Positions 45,601 to 60,300 of a stretch of 64,000 nt of DNA are shown here, piece by piece (positions within the stretch are counted from its first letter, which is position 1; each line of letters begins with the position of its first letter). A program made the translations under genes and the position numbers. The DNA lies in the NCBI GenBank assembly GCA_964017155.1, contig OZ024862.1, positions 28,976,158 through 29,040,157 of the forward strand, in the 5' to 3' direction. The notes under the pieces were generated by a model. The model was not told the origin of the DNA. It made no database searches and was given only the letters and a program-made list of their open reading frames with translations. The stretch comes from Oasisia sp. SBJ-2009 (lineage: Eukaryota > Annelida > Polychaeta > Sabellida > Siboglinidae).

Positions 45601-48600
45601 TGCTCTAGCGTGACGTCAGTCCTGGTTTTGGCGTAATCTCATGTAACGCGGTCGCGCGGTGTCGGGTAAATAATGTTGAGTTCGCTGTCAACCCGGGCAA
45701 ATCACAATTGACGCCACAATTCTGCCCCTAGCGTCATTTCCCGAAAACAGACTTTTCCAAACCGGTGTCGCGCTTTCATTTTTCCGGTCGGTAAAAACGT
45801 TCCGATTGACGTTTCTGCGCACGCGCACTAAATGTAAGATCATCAATATCCTGCGAAACAACAAAGGATTTTCGGTATAAATGCCACGAGCTCTTCGTTA
45901 ATTCTCATGTGATGATTACTGTTAAGAATTTCTTAAAATCTCGTTCAATGCAATAAAATATTACGTTTTATATAAATCACTGTCACGGATTATGGCGCAC
46001 TACATTCACGTGATTCACGCTTGCTATCAAGATATGCCTCAAAACTTGTTTGTCTCGTGTTAATTTGCGACAAATAACTTTGTTGAGAGGTTATATACAT
46101 CCTAACGAACAACCCGTAGAATTTATACCATAAATGCTTTGTCTTTTCGCTGCACATTGATGAGTTTACATATATCGCGCATGCGCAGAAGCGCTACACC
46201 GGTGTGGCGGTCCAGAATGTCGAGCGGTCCAGAACGTCGAAGGTTAACGGTTCATGTCAAAGGTTAGCGGTTCACGTCTCGGCATCGTGGTCGTTGTGCA
46301 GAGAAATGGCAAGAACACGTGCGCGCTGGAAACTGTCGTGTGCAACGTAGGGGGTCGAAAAGTAGGTCGTCGCTACTGCGCGCAGAAATGATTTATTATG
46401 CAACACAGTCGCCGCGGGGTTCATGAACTCAGTCTCGACATTCTGGCTCGGGGTCAAAGTTGATAGGCCACCTGAGGTTACGCCAGTTCAGCGCGCATGT
46501 GCAATACGTGGAACGACGGTTTGGTCTGCTGACGTTGCAGACCATCAGGCCGTAACGTCGCGCTAATCTTTACCTTGAACCGCTAACCTTTGACTTGAAC
46601 CGCTAACCTTCGACGTTCTGGACCGCCACACCGGCGCCGCGACAACACCCATATAATGTCAATTGTTTTACTGCTTCATCAAACTTGTGATTTCACGGTT
46701 GTCGTTTTATTGCAAAATGCATATATGTGCATGCCTACAGTTATAGTTATTAGAATTGTTTGGGCAACATATGACCTTTAATCACGTTCTTCAAATGATA
46801 TGAGAGGGTAGGCAGATACGGACAGTATGCAAGAACAATGCGTTGTTTCATGTTTACTAACAACAAACATTGGCATGCTGACAGAAGTATGTGTCTGATG
46901 TAGGTGGTCACAGTATTGAGAAAGCCGTTAAGGATTGGTACGATGAAGTGACACTCTACACGTACAGTTCAAACTCATGCACGGGCACATGCGGACATTA
47001 TACTCAGGTAGGCAAATCGCTCTACTCATATGGCGCAGTAGTTCATCGGCAAGGTAAAACACGTCTGTGTAAGAAGTAATGTTTTAGGTATTTTCTTTAT
47101 GCAAGCTCGCCAAATTAATGATATGAAAGGTAGTATTATAATTTAGATTTTCGTTGTGATGATCGTAGGAAAGTAACAATATCTATGTTCTCAGTGACAA
47201 CATTGCAAGAAATGCTTATTCTAATATTATCAAATAATATAACTACAAGTATATGTACATAACGTGTCTAAATAATTACAACTGAAGTCCAGGCAACATT
47301 GCATTTTGAAGTGTGGTAGGTAATAATAATAATTATAGTAATAATATGACAATTTTCTAGCGTCCTTTTCAGCCTAAGCAGCTCAAAGATAAAATACGAA
47401 AACATTTAACGTGTTCAAATTATAAAAATAAAATTTGATACGTGTGTGAAGCACGATACTTCAGCTATAGTATATCACATGTTCATACTCGTGCGGTGTA
47501 TATTAACTTTGTTATTTGTAATGTTTTTGGGCTGCCGTTTATCAATTTCATAAAAAAAAGTGTTATAACGGAAATGGGGATAGTGTAAAAGCAAGACAGC
47601 TATCATAGAAAACTGTAATTGTTGCAATGCTATCACATATTTTAAATCTATAGAAATCTATTGTAATGGTTATCTTAATTTTAATTTTGAATTGTTATTG
47701 TCATGGGTTTGGTTACCTTAATTTTAGTTCTTAATTGTGGCGTTTACAGCAATGTAATTAACTACATATTCAAGGTTATTAACTTTATTTAGTGCACGCT
47801 ACGTTTTCTAACCGTAACTGAATTGGTGTTGCTACGACAATATGTATTTTGTATATAACATTAATATTCATAGAATAATGTCAGTAACCTACATGACTGC
47901 TTTGTAAACGTATTCTTGAACTTGAAAATTCCGCAAAATCTAGTAGGCAAATTACTTAAATAATTGTCTGTCTGTCAGGTGGTGTGGGCAACTTCCTCTG
48001 CGGTCGGCTGCGGAATTGCATATTGCGACAAAATAAAAGGATGGAACGACAAAGAAGGCTATATCATTGTATGCAACTATGGTCCAGCGTAAGTTTATAT
48101 AATCTATATAACAATTGCAGCTACTGCTAGGACAGTAATACTTCGCCTAAGTTGGGTCATCAGAACATATTTCAATCAAATGTTTAAAATGAATAGGTGA
48201 ATTAAGGTAGGTAGTATGGATTCAAAAATAGGTTTTTAATGATTTGCATTGCTATTTATGTGCTTGCATATCTTTACTTTAATATGCATTTAGTACATTA
48301 CATGATTACTTAATATAGCATGTCAATATTGGTGTTTCTTCTTTCTATGGTAGAGGTTTTGTTGAGCAATCTAATTTCATCGTTTTCTCATAATGCCGTT
48401 TTTGTTGCGATAATATAAAGTTACCGCACACTAGTGGAATACAATTTAATATTGCACACAAAGCATAATAGTATGTAATGGTTTCTTAATTATAGGTTTC
48501 TTAATTATGGCAAAATGTTACACAAAATAGACGAAATCTTATTTCAAGGAAACAACACAATATATCTGATGTGTATGATATTCGTGTAGTAGATGTATAT

Positions 48601-51600
48601 AGCAGCAATACCTCTGGTTGAATCCATACTACCTACCATAAACAAATTAAAACGATGTTCACCATCAAATATAGATAATGATACGAAATAAAATGTGAAA
48701 TGATTTCATAACCTATCGGATTCTTTCGTGACTCATTCGGTCACACCGGATGCTGTTCCACTTATCCGTTCACCGGTGACGGTTTTGTGTTGGTCTTTCT
48801 TCTCTTCTTTACCTATAAATCAGGGATGGGTTTCAATTTGCTCCTCACAGTGAATCCTTCCTGTTGCTCTTCGCCTTTGTTGTTCCATTGTCTCTCTATG
48901 AAAACCCATTCCTCTCCCACTCGTTCTACACGTTTCGCTCACGTTAGCCTCACCAGCCTCTTCCAAAAGCTTTCGATTACTCTAAACCCCCGCCCCTCTC
49001 AGTTTTTATCAGCTTCGTTTTCCTCTTCTACATAGGCCAGCAAATGTTCTTACTCAGTTGTTTTCACAAACCTGTAACTTCTCCTGGTATCTTCTGTCAT
49101 GATCTTTGCTTTTGGCCATCCATGGTGTCCCACATATGCAAAGTACTTTCCCTTGGATTTTCACGAAATGTACCGTAACATCGACGGAAGACCAAACCTA
49201 AGTCAAATACAAGTCAGCAGTATATGTTGACCGTGTAAAAAACATACATATATGCATCGCACTTAGGCTACGTTTGTTGCGTGTGAGCCAGCCACATTTA
49301 CGGTGCCGTCACACGGTGCAATTTGGTTGCACACTAAGTTGCATGCAACTTAGTTGCAGCTAGGTTGCAACATCAGTTTTGCTGCAACTCGGTTGCAACT
49401 GGTCTGTTCACACGGTGCAACTTTGTTGCATGCAATAATCAACGTTATTGGCAATATGGCACGTCGTCCAACATCGACGAAAAGCTGCAGTTTGTAACGT
49501 TTTTGGCGCTCTGTGCAATCTTAAAACTGAAAAACACAACTCTCCCTCTAAAATAGTGTGTTTGACACGGGAATAGTTTCCTCGGCAATACAGCAGCAGC
49601 TTTAGAAGATTGTGTTTTAATTCTTCGCATAGGTAACAAAAACACACACATGCTGTTGACAACATTGTCAGTGGGACGTATTTTAAACATACCGTTCAAC
49701 AAATAATACATATGTTTAGCCAAATTGTACCAGCTGTGTAGATGATCGATTAGTCTGACACCTGACGGAAAAAAAGGATGTGTCAGTGTCTAACAGCGAC
49801 GAAGAGCTGCTGTTTCTAGGTTTAGATGCTGTTTATAGCACGATTTTTTTGTCAAAAGAAAGACGAGAAGTGTTTATGCTCGGCCTTGGCTATTGCGGAG
49901 GGCTGTCCATGGTGCCTACAGTGCACTACTCGCCGAGTTGCGAACTGAGGATCCGTTGGCACTGAAGAACGTCATCCGGATAGACGAGACCCATTTTAAT
50001 CATCTTTCAGAGCTGGTTTCACCATATATTCACAGGAAGGACACCAATAATTGCGTGAGAGCATCCCACCAGGAGAACGACTTCGTTTTCTTGCAACTGG
50101 TAAGTTTGTGTGTGTGTGTGTGCGTGTGCGCGTGCGCGTGCGTGTATGTGTAATACCAATAATAGTACAACTTTTATCATTATATCATGTTAAGAAATAT
50201 CGCCGTACGCAAATAAAAAATATATTCACTGAAGATTTGCCAAGTGTATACATTTTCAGGATCAGTTTATTTATGCAAGTGTCACTAGCGCATATAGTCG
50301 GGTTACTTAAAGTAAATCATATGCTACGTATGAAATATTAACACATGGTCTGTTTTTGATTCTGTATGGAGTACTGAAGATATAATTATTAAGTAACAGT
50401 TCCGGTACGATAGACTGTGCGCTTGCTTCTGATCGTTTATTATTACATTAACAGGTGACCGTTATGAATCATTAGAGTATCGTTAGCTCATAGCAAGGAA
50501 CACGCTCAGCTGAGACATGAGAATCCATTTATGCTGTCCTTCGCCAGGAGTTTCTTAAGGTAAGTGAACAAACAAGATTGCAAAGTGTAAAGTTGTTCCT
50601 GTAACAAAGATAGGTAATTATCTCTGAGACAATTTTACTACAACTGTGTAAAACAATTACAAAAAGTATCTCCTCTCCCCCCCCCCTCTCTCTCTCACTC
50701 TGTCCATCTTCTGAGAGGTTTTTGTTATTGCATGCACTAAGCGGCCGAAGGAAGCTGCACTAACATCACCAGCAGTATCAATCTTGGTCCGCTTGTGAAG
50801 TACATAGTCTTGAATAGCACCGAATGCCTCGCAGCCAGACTCGTTGACTTCTCTCTTATTCCTTTTCTTTGCACTGGCTGATGTTGGTGCAGATGTTGAA
50901 GGAGTAGGACGGTTTCTCTCGTCATCTGAGTCCTTGCTGTCTCCTAGGTTTTGGATGTCAAGTGTACGTTCTGGTGCCGGTATATCGGCTGGTGCATCCA
51001 GTGTTGTTGGCTCCTCCAGCGACATGTTTGGGTCATCCTGAAATAATACAATTGGAATTATAACATCAGTTAAATGCCACGTAAAATAGAACAGTTCTTC
51101 TTCTTATATAATTAATTGTTGAGTTATATGACATAGACATAGTGTAATGCTATTCCTTTCTGTCAACAGGTGCCGACAACACGCAGAGAATGGGAAGCCT
51201 TCGCAGAAGAATTCCTGGGAAAATGGAACTTCCAGAATCTCGTTGGTGCCGTTGATGGGAAGCATGTGTCAATCCCAGCTACTGCCGACAGCCAATCTGT
51301 TTACTATAATTATAAGAACTGTTTTAGCATTTCTTGATGGCTATAGTCCGTCTCAGAGCCGGATTTCTGTGACTTCACGGTGAGATTTAGTTTTCGTGAA
51401 TAACATGACGCGCAGAGACCGCAGTTTTGTCTGTATTTCATTCTCTAAAATGAACACAGATTTGTCTGTACATTGACTTGATTAAATACAGTTGAAACGT
51501 CCACATATGTTGTGTTCAGACCATGAAATATTTAATGCACTTAATTATTCATAAACAAAAACATACATTTATGACAAAATCAAACTACAATATGCATCCG

Positions 51601-53562
51601 TAGTCCCTCCCGCCCTCTCCCCTCCCCTCCCCTCCCCTCCCCTCGTTCCTTGACTTAACAGCCATTTATGTTACATGCACGGGTTTGACGCTGGTGCCTT
51701 ACAAGGTGTTTAGCTTCCGTTGGCCTATAGTCAATGACCTGCCAGTCGAACACGTTCGCATAATTGCTGCCGCCCAATGTTCTCGCCGGTAGTATCGTGC
51801 GTGTGTCGTTTTCCAGAGGCAGTCATGCCCCTGGAATAGCTCAATTAAGTGTTGAGTTTCGTCGTCGTTGAGTATAACACTGTTGGTTTTTGACGCCATT
51901 GTTACTGATGACGATCCACCAAGCGGCGGCTTCTGGTTGGTTATTGGGTGCAACAAAATTGCACATTACAGAACATGTTTTAAACTTGCAACTTGCTTGA
52001 AACAGAATTGCATGCAATTATATATTCGTCACACGGTGCACTGTTGTTGCTTGCAACTGTTGCATATAATGAAGTTGCACCATGTGACAGTACCTTTAAG
52101 TTACTTGTTGCGTGTGAGCCGGGCACATTTAGGTTAGTTGTGTGTGAGCCGGTCACATTTAGGTTACTTGTTGTGTGTGAGCCGGTCACATTTAGGTTAC
52201 TTGTTGTGTGTAAGCCGGTCACATTTAGGTTACTTGTTGCGTGTGAGCCGGTCACATTTAGGTTACTTGTTGTGTGTGAGCCGGTCACATTTACGTTAGT
52301 TGTGTGTGAGCCGGTCACATTTAGGTTACTTGTTGTGTGTGAGACGGTCATTCTGACAGAGACTCCTTTATTTGACAGGGGAAACTGGGATGGTGTATTG
52401 CCTTATAAGCAAGGAGAGCAATGCACCGCGTGTCCCGATTCGCTGAAATGCCCCACCTTTGATGATCCTGGTGAAATGTTATGCCGTAAGGAACTATTAC
52501 TGCAAAAGCCAATAATTGGTCTTGTTTAATTTAGAAACACGTGGGTTTCCACGTGTATTTTTACATACACATCATACCACAACATTCAACAATTACGTCA
52601 CACACATTATCCGCGCCAGTATTTAGACGATTAGTTTATAAGTTGGATATATTCTGAGAAAACGTGACTTGCAGTGACGCGTGAGCGTTTTGATCATATT
52701 ACAAGCCGAGAACGCTTTGCAACATGTACATTTTAATTGATTTAGAAATAACGTTGATGGGGAACCTACACGGTCGCTAGGGGGCGCTGATACCCAACTC
52801 GGGCTCTGACTTCGGCCGATGACGTAATCGTATTCTTTAAAGTTTAAGCGCGCGCGCTGTTTGTTTCTTTTTTCACTTCATCTTTGAGTTATTTTACTCC
52901 AACTGCTATGAATATAAGGCATATCTACTACGTGAGTTAACAAGTGGTGGATATGATGAATGAACGTAGCGTAACGAGGTAACGGAACGCTGGCGGCCAG
53001 AGTTGCGTAATGTTGCCTCCTGGCTGATTAATTCTGTACTACACACTGTAGGTTCCCCATTACATGTGAAATGATAACCAATTCGCTGCATATGTCAAAC
53101 TGAAGCGTATAATGAAAATATTTAAAATCTGTAACTTTTATAGCCAGTTATTTTATTTTACTTTTATTCGTCTGTCGCGTTGCTCTTGTGTTGTAGTCCT
53201 ATGTGTAGCAGCCTCCCATCCTGTACAGAAATATTAGTAATATAAAATGTTATCTTAGCTAATTTGCACTCAAGCGCCTTGCAATAGGGACGACCTTTTA
53301 TTGTCGATTTCGAAAACCAAACTAGATATAACTGTAAGAGTTGGCAACTATAATGTCGTCAAAGATGGAGCTAAGTAAGGTTTCTCTCCAAAGGGATATG
53401 TGTTCAGGTATGTAACAAATATTTTTTCAAATTTACCTGTGCAATACGGGCAATTCTAATTTGACATAAAATGCATATGTAAACAATGGCACATAAAGCC
53501 ATCTGTTTGTCTGTCGGTTTGTGTTATTGCGCATATATCTATCTACCTTCCTATCTATCTAT

Positions 53563-53613
<51 letters not shown>

Positions 53614-54259
53614 CATCCATCCATCCATCCATCCATCTATCCATCAATCTGTCTACAGTTATTAAACAAAACGTATGTTGAAACACGCATTAATAAAAAA
53701 TGTGGTTCACTGTAGAAAAAGTCCACCTTCTATAGCTTATTAATAATTATTTACACACTTTCCTAACTAACCAAATGCCCGAATCAATCATCCTTCTAAC
53801 AGTCAACGAAAACTGTCGACTTGAATTGCAGGAGAGGACCCGGAATGTAAGAGCAAAGTCTGCTTCAATGCCGGATCGACAAGTCTCGGAACGTGCGAGT
53901 GTGATTGCATGCCTCCCTTTAGCGGATCATCTTGCGAGAGTAAGTGCATGTTGTAACCATCAAACGTGTGTTGTATACGTGCACAGTGAATGAGCATGAC
54001 CGGTTGATCTACGACTACAGACAATCACAGATAACACTCATTTGAGCTAATCAGATGAATCTCTTCATTCACAAACACTGAAGGCCGTCTGGATTATTCA
54101 TTATAGTGCATGGAGAGAACGTGCGGGCGTACGTGCGGGCGTACGCGTCTGCCTTCGTGCGTGCGTGTCCGTGAGTGGTGCGTGGGTGTGTGCGTGGGCG
54201 CACACGGGTGATGAATATGATGTGTGCATCTGTGTATATGTGTATGTGTATGTATGTGT

Positions 54260-54323
<64 letters not shown>

Positions 54324-57300
54324 CCGTGTCCGTGCGTGCGTGTGTGTGCGTGTGTGTGTGCGTGCGTGTGCGTGCGTGCGCGTGCGTGCGTGCGTGCGCG
54401 TGCGTGCGTGTGTGTGTGCATGTGTGCGTGTGTGCGTGTGTGTGTATGTGTGTGCGTGCGTGCGTGCGTGCGTGCGTGTGTGTGCATGTGTGTGAGTGAA
54501 GGTATGCATATATACGTGTGTGTGCTCTAGTTTTCCCGTCAATTTTGAGCGATACTTATAGACCATACGAAACTTCGCTCATTCTGACAACATGGCCAGC
54601 CCATCGAAGTTGAGCTTTCATCAGTAGAGCATGAATGCTTTGCAGTCCTGTACCTTTGAGGACCTCCGTGTCTGGGATAATTTCTTGCCAGGTGATGCGA
54701 AGCATTCCGCGCAGGCAATTGATATGGAATCAGTTTAGCTTCGTTGTGTGTCTGCAGTAGACTGTCCATGTTATGCAGGCATAGAAGAGAGTGGTCATGA
54801 CTACAGTTTTGTACACTTTAAGCTTTTTTAGAAGATTGAGTCCTTGCGGTTCCCACACATTTTTACAAAGCATTCCGAAAGCTGTGCTTGGTTTGGAAAT
54901 GTTTGCATCAACCTCGTTGTCGACAAGCACATTTCTGGACAAGGTACTGCCGAGATTTCTATGTCTACAGTTTGCAGCGTCTGGTCCTTGACTGTGATGG
55001 TTGGATCTGAGTAGTTTGTGTGGGGTGCTGGCTGAAACATGACCTCCGTTTTCGTTGTGCTGATGGTAAGTCCAAAAGCATCGCAGGCAGACGAAAATGT
55101 GTCCATGTTCCGCTGCATCTCATCTTCTGAGCAGCTGGCATTTTGAGAGCAGCCACCAGCAGATAGAAAGAAAGTCACGCACTCTCCCTTCCTTCACTTT
55201 AGTTCTGGCTTGGAGTCTCCTCAGATTTAGCGGAGGGACATGGAGTCTATGTCATCGTGGAGTGCAGTTTTCGGCGGGGTAGAGAAAACCACACGGAGGA
55301 GTGTGGGGATCCAGCACGCAACCTTAATTAACGCCATTTGTGACCCGGATGGTTTCTGACTTTTCTCCCTCATCCAGGATTCTAGTCAGCATTCCCTCAA
55401 GAAATGACCTGATTATGGCTATGAACTTCTCGAGAATGCCATATTTAGCCTTGATCTTCCAGAGTATCTCGCGATAAATCGTATCGAATGCCTTGGTGAG
55501 ATCAACAAATGCTGTGAACATATGGCGATGTTGTTCTTGGCATTTCTCCTGTAGTTGCCTGGTGCAACAATCATGTCGGTGTTGCCTCGTCCTTTTCTAA
55601 CGTCGCTCTGGCTCTCGGGCAGAAGTCCCTGTTCAAGGTGCACCAGTAGACGATTCAGTAGTATCTCTCCTGCAACTAAGAGGAGATAAATGCCACGGTG
55701 GTAGTCGCAGCACAGCCGGTTACCTTTTCTCTTGTAGAGGTGGGCGATAAAGGCTTCTATGAATTCCTATGGGACTCCCACTGCACTCCAGATTGTTTCA
55801 CAACATTCGGCTGGAATAATAACAATCGACTGAACTGCACATAAGTTATCGTTCCATTACGTGTGCTTGCACAAAATTCGGCGAGTGTCCTCCCGGCATG
55901 CGGTCAACCAAGAAAAGTAGAGATTATTGATATAGAATATGCATGTTTAGATAGATTATAAAGGCTGGTGACACAGAACATGTGGAAAGCAACATCGCCG
56001 TTGTTGAAATGGTCAAAACAAAATGTTAGTGTTGAGAAAGAAGACGAGTATAAGATGTACAGACTACGCGAACGTGAATGGTAAATATGGCATAACCGCT
56101 ATGGCTCCTGCAACTGCCACGTACAGGGCATAGGGAATTGGTGATACAAGTGTGGCTTGCTGTGATTTATGAATACGCATTCGAATAGACAGTAAAGTTT
56201 ATGTATAGAAAGGGTGGTTTACATCGAGATTCAGCATATATTAAAAATATTTATTAATCAATAGCTTCTTTTTCCGTTTACCATCCAAGATTCTTGCTCA
56301 GGGTTGCGTTTTTGTTGAATCTGGTGCTCGATTAACACTAGGTTATTTAATGCTCAGCCGTCTCCTTTTTGAACATGCATGCAAATGAATAGTTGTTGGG
56401 ACATCACACTGTATATTTTGAATTTCACTGTAGAGTTAGACCCCTCCCCCCGAAAAAAGCCAGCTATTATGCTGTGTGGTAACATACATGTACAGCTGCA
56501 TTATCGAATTCCACCAGTGTATCTTTTTTACAGAAGGACCACCGACCGAACCCCCGCCTACAACGCCAACAACAAGCCCCACGACCGACAGCATAACAAC
56601 AAGCCCCACGATCGACAGCATAAAAACAAGCCCCACCACGGACAACAGCACAGCAACAAGCCCCACCACAGACGACAGCAAAACAACAAGCCCCACGAAC
56701 GACAGTACAACTACCACCACGGACGACAGCACAACAACAACAACCACCACCACGGACGACAGCACAACAACAACAACCACCACCACGGACGACAGCACAA
56801 CAACAACAACCACCACCACGGACAACAGCACAACAACAACAACCACCACCACGGACGACAGCACAACAACAAGCACCATGGACAGCAGCAAGCGTAAGGT
56901 TTCAGGTAAGTCTAGCACGTAGGTATTACTTTCAAAGAAGGTCAATTTGGCCACGCCGGTGTCTTGCTACTAAGCAAATGAACATATTTGACCAACAATA
57001 GCAACACTAGCAATAATGATTAAATAAACAATGTTAGCATGGACGTGATATGGCACATAAAATATAAAGTCTATGCATTTCCGATTAGCACTCAAGTCGG
57101 GCATTGACGGTCACGCCGAATCTCCTCAGGTCAGCCATAGCCGGCTAGTGAATACAGCACAGCGTTTGAATTCGTTTTACGTGGTTGCATCTAGTGATTA
57201 AGATATGCAAATAAATGCGACACCTATCTAGACATATAACATTAAATTATGACTATGTTGGCTAGTCCCGTTTTCAAAAATATTTACCGTGTTTTCGAAA

Positions 57301-60300
57301 TTTAACAGCAATAGTTTCTGTATTTGGACATTTAAAAATGTCCTCCAGCCAGGCAGTTGGCATACAGCTACAATGTGTAACATTTTATAACAAGTTATAT
57401 ACCAGTGTGTAGATAATTTAATGTTCTTTAATAAACCCAACTTGTAGCAGTAAATATCCAAGCATAAACAAGTTACCCCGCAACAAAGTATTTCTTTTAC
57501 AAAAAAGTTTCAAAATGTCATAGTGTCAATCAAGAAATGGTCAATATATATTAAAGTTACAACAGCAGTTTTGACACCACTGTGTAGGTACTTTTATTAT
57601 CTACAACCTGCATACAACATGCAATTGCGAGAATTGAATAATAAAGGCGCTAGAGCAAATACAATGGCGCAAGCAATATTTATAAACATCTGGGTCAAAT
57701 ATTTGAGGACGCACAAGCGTCACGTTAAGATCGGCTGAGTGCTAATGGGTTAAGCAAAATGTCATGCATAAAGAAAACTCATGTTTATGCTTTTAAGATA
57801 AATAAAATTAACACAGCTTCTAGAAATACTTCTGTAAAGACATTTACTCCGTCTTGATATTGGCTGTTTCCAGAAGTGCCAGGCTACATCGGTTTCGAGA
57901 TGACGTTCGTACTGCCAGACCGGAAGTTTGACCCATTACTTGAGGATTACAACAGTGACGTATACAAAGAGCTACAGAGGACCATCATCGAGCTGGTGAG
58001 ACCGGCAGCACATTTGGTCCCGTCAGCCGAAGTGTTCAACTTCTAAGCCTTAGCTGTTGTGTCCATGTAACATTATTGCCCACGCACGGACACACATACA
58101 CGTACGCACGCACGCACGCACACCGTGACACATACGTACACGCTCACGCACTCATACACGTACTCACCCACACTCATGCATCCCTCGCAACCCATGCATG
58201 CACTCGTTCCCGCTGTGCTTCGTGCGAAGATGTATGTATGTGTATGTCTACATCCCTCGGGCGGTTTGCCATGAATATTTAACAGGTCATTTATGATCTC
58301 TCGGAAGAAGAGCAATTAGTCGAGTTGCCATTTTGTGAACCTGGAAATGTTTGGTCGTCCAAGATTTTTTTGCTTAATCATATAGATTATGTGTCCCTGA
58401 ACTCAAATCCTTGGGCAACTCGTGGGAACCACGAAAATCCAAGATGGCTGCCGTGATCCTGGTAAATTAAAAATGTGTTCATCTTTACACTACATCATGC
58501 CAGGAACATAATTATTTTATGTACACGCATGCTTTGAGGTACGAGGAATTCAATGGAACCGTTTATAATAATGTCCGACTATGTTCACATGACAAAAATT
58601 CAAAATGGCCGCCATTTTCACCAACAATAGCCAAAATCGAGCATAATTTGATTGCATTTTGCTATATAAATATGATTTTATTTTGTCCATTCCTATGTTT
58701 TACCATATCAGGACTTAAAAGGAAGTATTTCAACTGATGCCCGCCCAAGAAAACCGAGTAATTTTAAAAATGGCCGTCATTGTAACCAAACATATGCAAG
58801 AGCCACGATGTTGTGCCTATTCCTACGTTTTAGCACATGGGCAAGAATATAGTACTAGTATATACTTGTACGGCCTTAATTATACGTAAGATGCATGTAC
58901 CAACACATGAGGAATTTAATGTAATCATTTTCTGTGGTCACGTGACACAAATGTAAGATGGCCGCCTTTTCTACCGAAAATAGCTCGAAGATTTATTTTC
59001 AATTCCACTACAGCATTGAACGTTCATCATGACTGAGTTCCAGGAAGGCTAATAGTTGTACCTTCATGTATGTGTATATGACTACAGCTGAAAAGAAGCA
59101 CAAAAAGCTTGGGAAATGACACACAAAATGGTACAACTTTAAAAGTATAACGTCAGAATACTGAATTATATAATTGCTGATACACACTGAGAACTTATTT
59201 GCAATGGCAAATGTCATTTGGACATTGACCTAGTGTACATTATTAACCATTGGTATTTAAACGATAAATTTTTCCCATTATGTTCTCATAGAAAAGGTTA
59301 TTCACCCATTCTCTCTAACTCCCCTCTTCCTCCGTACTATCACCTTCATCCTCATCATCATGTCTAACTTCAGTCTCATGTTTGGTGAAAGGATTGAAGC
59401 ACATGGCTTCGCCAACACAATAACAGTATGGCTTGCAAGACAATCCTGCAGAATGACAGCTACATGCATGACTGCTGCAAGCTTTCCCAACGTTAGATAC
59501 ATTACATGGCCTGTGATGGAAATGCAGCATGTGTTGCCAGATGATGCTAAGATGGATCTGTTAGCAGGTGCTCATCTATGTCGTCATAGGCCAGGCATAT
59601 GGAATTCTGTGTCTATAGACCAGTTTGGAGAGCAAACATACACTAAGAAGGGTAATATGCCTGGGGGTTTGAAGGGATTAACCATGTGACCATGTCAGAA
59701 GACCAAGTGGCCATTTGGGTAGAGTCCTACCCCATCTGTGCCCATGTCACACTCGCCATAGAGTCCATGTATTCAGCTGATGATGAGACGAAGGAGGAGA
59801 AACGTAAGGAGGAAGGAGAGAAGAGGCGCATACTCGATACAAATGACACGAATTCATGTTTACGAAGAGTTAAAGAAGCATTCCCATCCTCACAAATGAC
59901 AAGTTCTAGCCTCTATAACATCATTAATGGCAAAGTGGTGAATGCTTTTGTCAATGTCCAGGAAACCCTCAAGATGGGGGAGAGCATGTTCCTTGACTTC
60001 AGATCGTCATTACCTGATGGTTTCCACGCTCCCCTGAAAAGAAAAGTCAAAGCCATGGAATATGTCAAATGCCAAGTTGCCATAGGTGATAAGACGCTGT
60101 GTGACATTGCATCACAGTTCTGTGTTCTCATCACAGTAGGGCAGCACCGACAAGCCGAACTTCAAACACTCTTTGACTATGAATTGTGCGCTGTTCCTGC
60201 ATCAATCATTGATGAATATGGATGTCTGAGGACAGGGTCAACATCCACTCTCGTCTCTAAACTGAAAGTGGATGAGGGCAGGAGGAGCTGCTGGTCCTCT

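Larger units (their letters stand above)
49301..52095 (+). mobile_element. PIF/Harbinger transposon relic with transposase and MADF partner
   Basis: Ends are CGGTGCCGTCACACGGTGCAA (left) and the complement of AGGTACTGTCACATGGTGCAA (right). They are flanked by TTA on both sides (49298-49300 and 52096-52098), the 3-bp target duplication of this superfamily. Subterminal GTTGCA/TGCAAC motifs are repeated at both ends. It encodes a broken DDE transposase on the plus strand and MADF-type sequence on the minus strand, the usual two-gene, opposed layout of PIF/Harbinger. Both are damaged, and the C-terminal half of the transposase is missing. It lies in intron 5 of the CAP gene. Confidence 0.88.

Noticed and set aside
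52471..52476. Alternative donor GTGAAA for CAP exon 6
   Set aside because: The next site (GTAAGG at 52486) is a better donor, keeps two more expected residues of the hinge including a Cys, and matches the phase-1 start of the EGF exon.
54069..54566. His/Thr- and Cys/Val-rich ORFs on both strands
   Set aside because: Artefacts of the GT/GC microsatellite.
56436..56954. Val-rich minus-strand ORF and a His/Asn-rich plus-strand ORF
   Set aside because: Shadows of the mucin exon 8 repeat in other frames.
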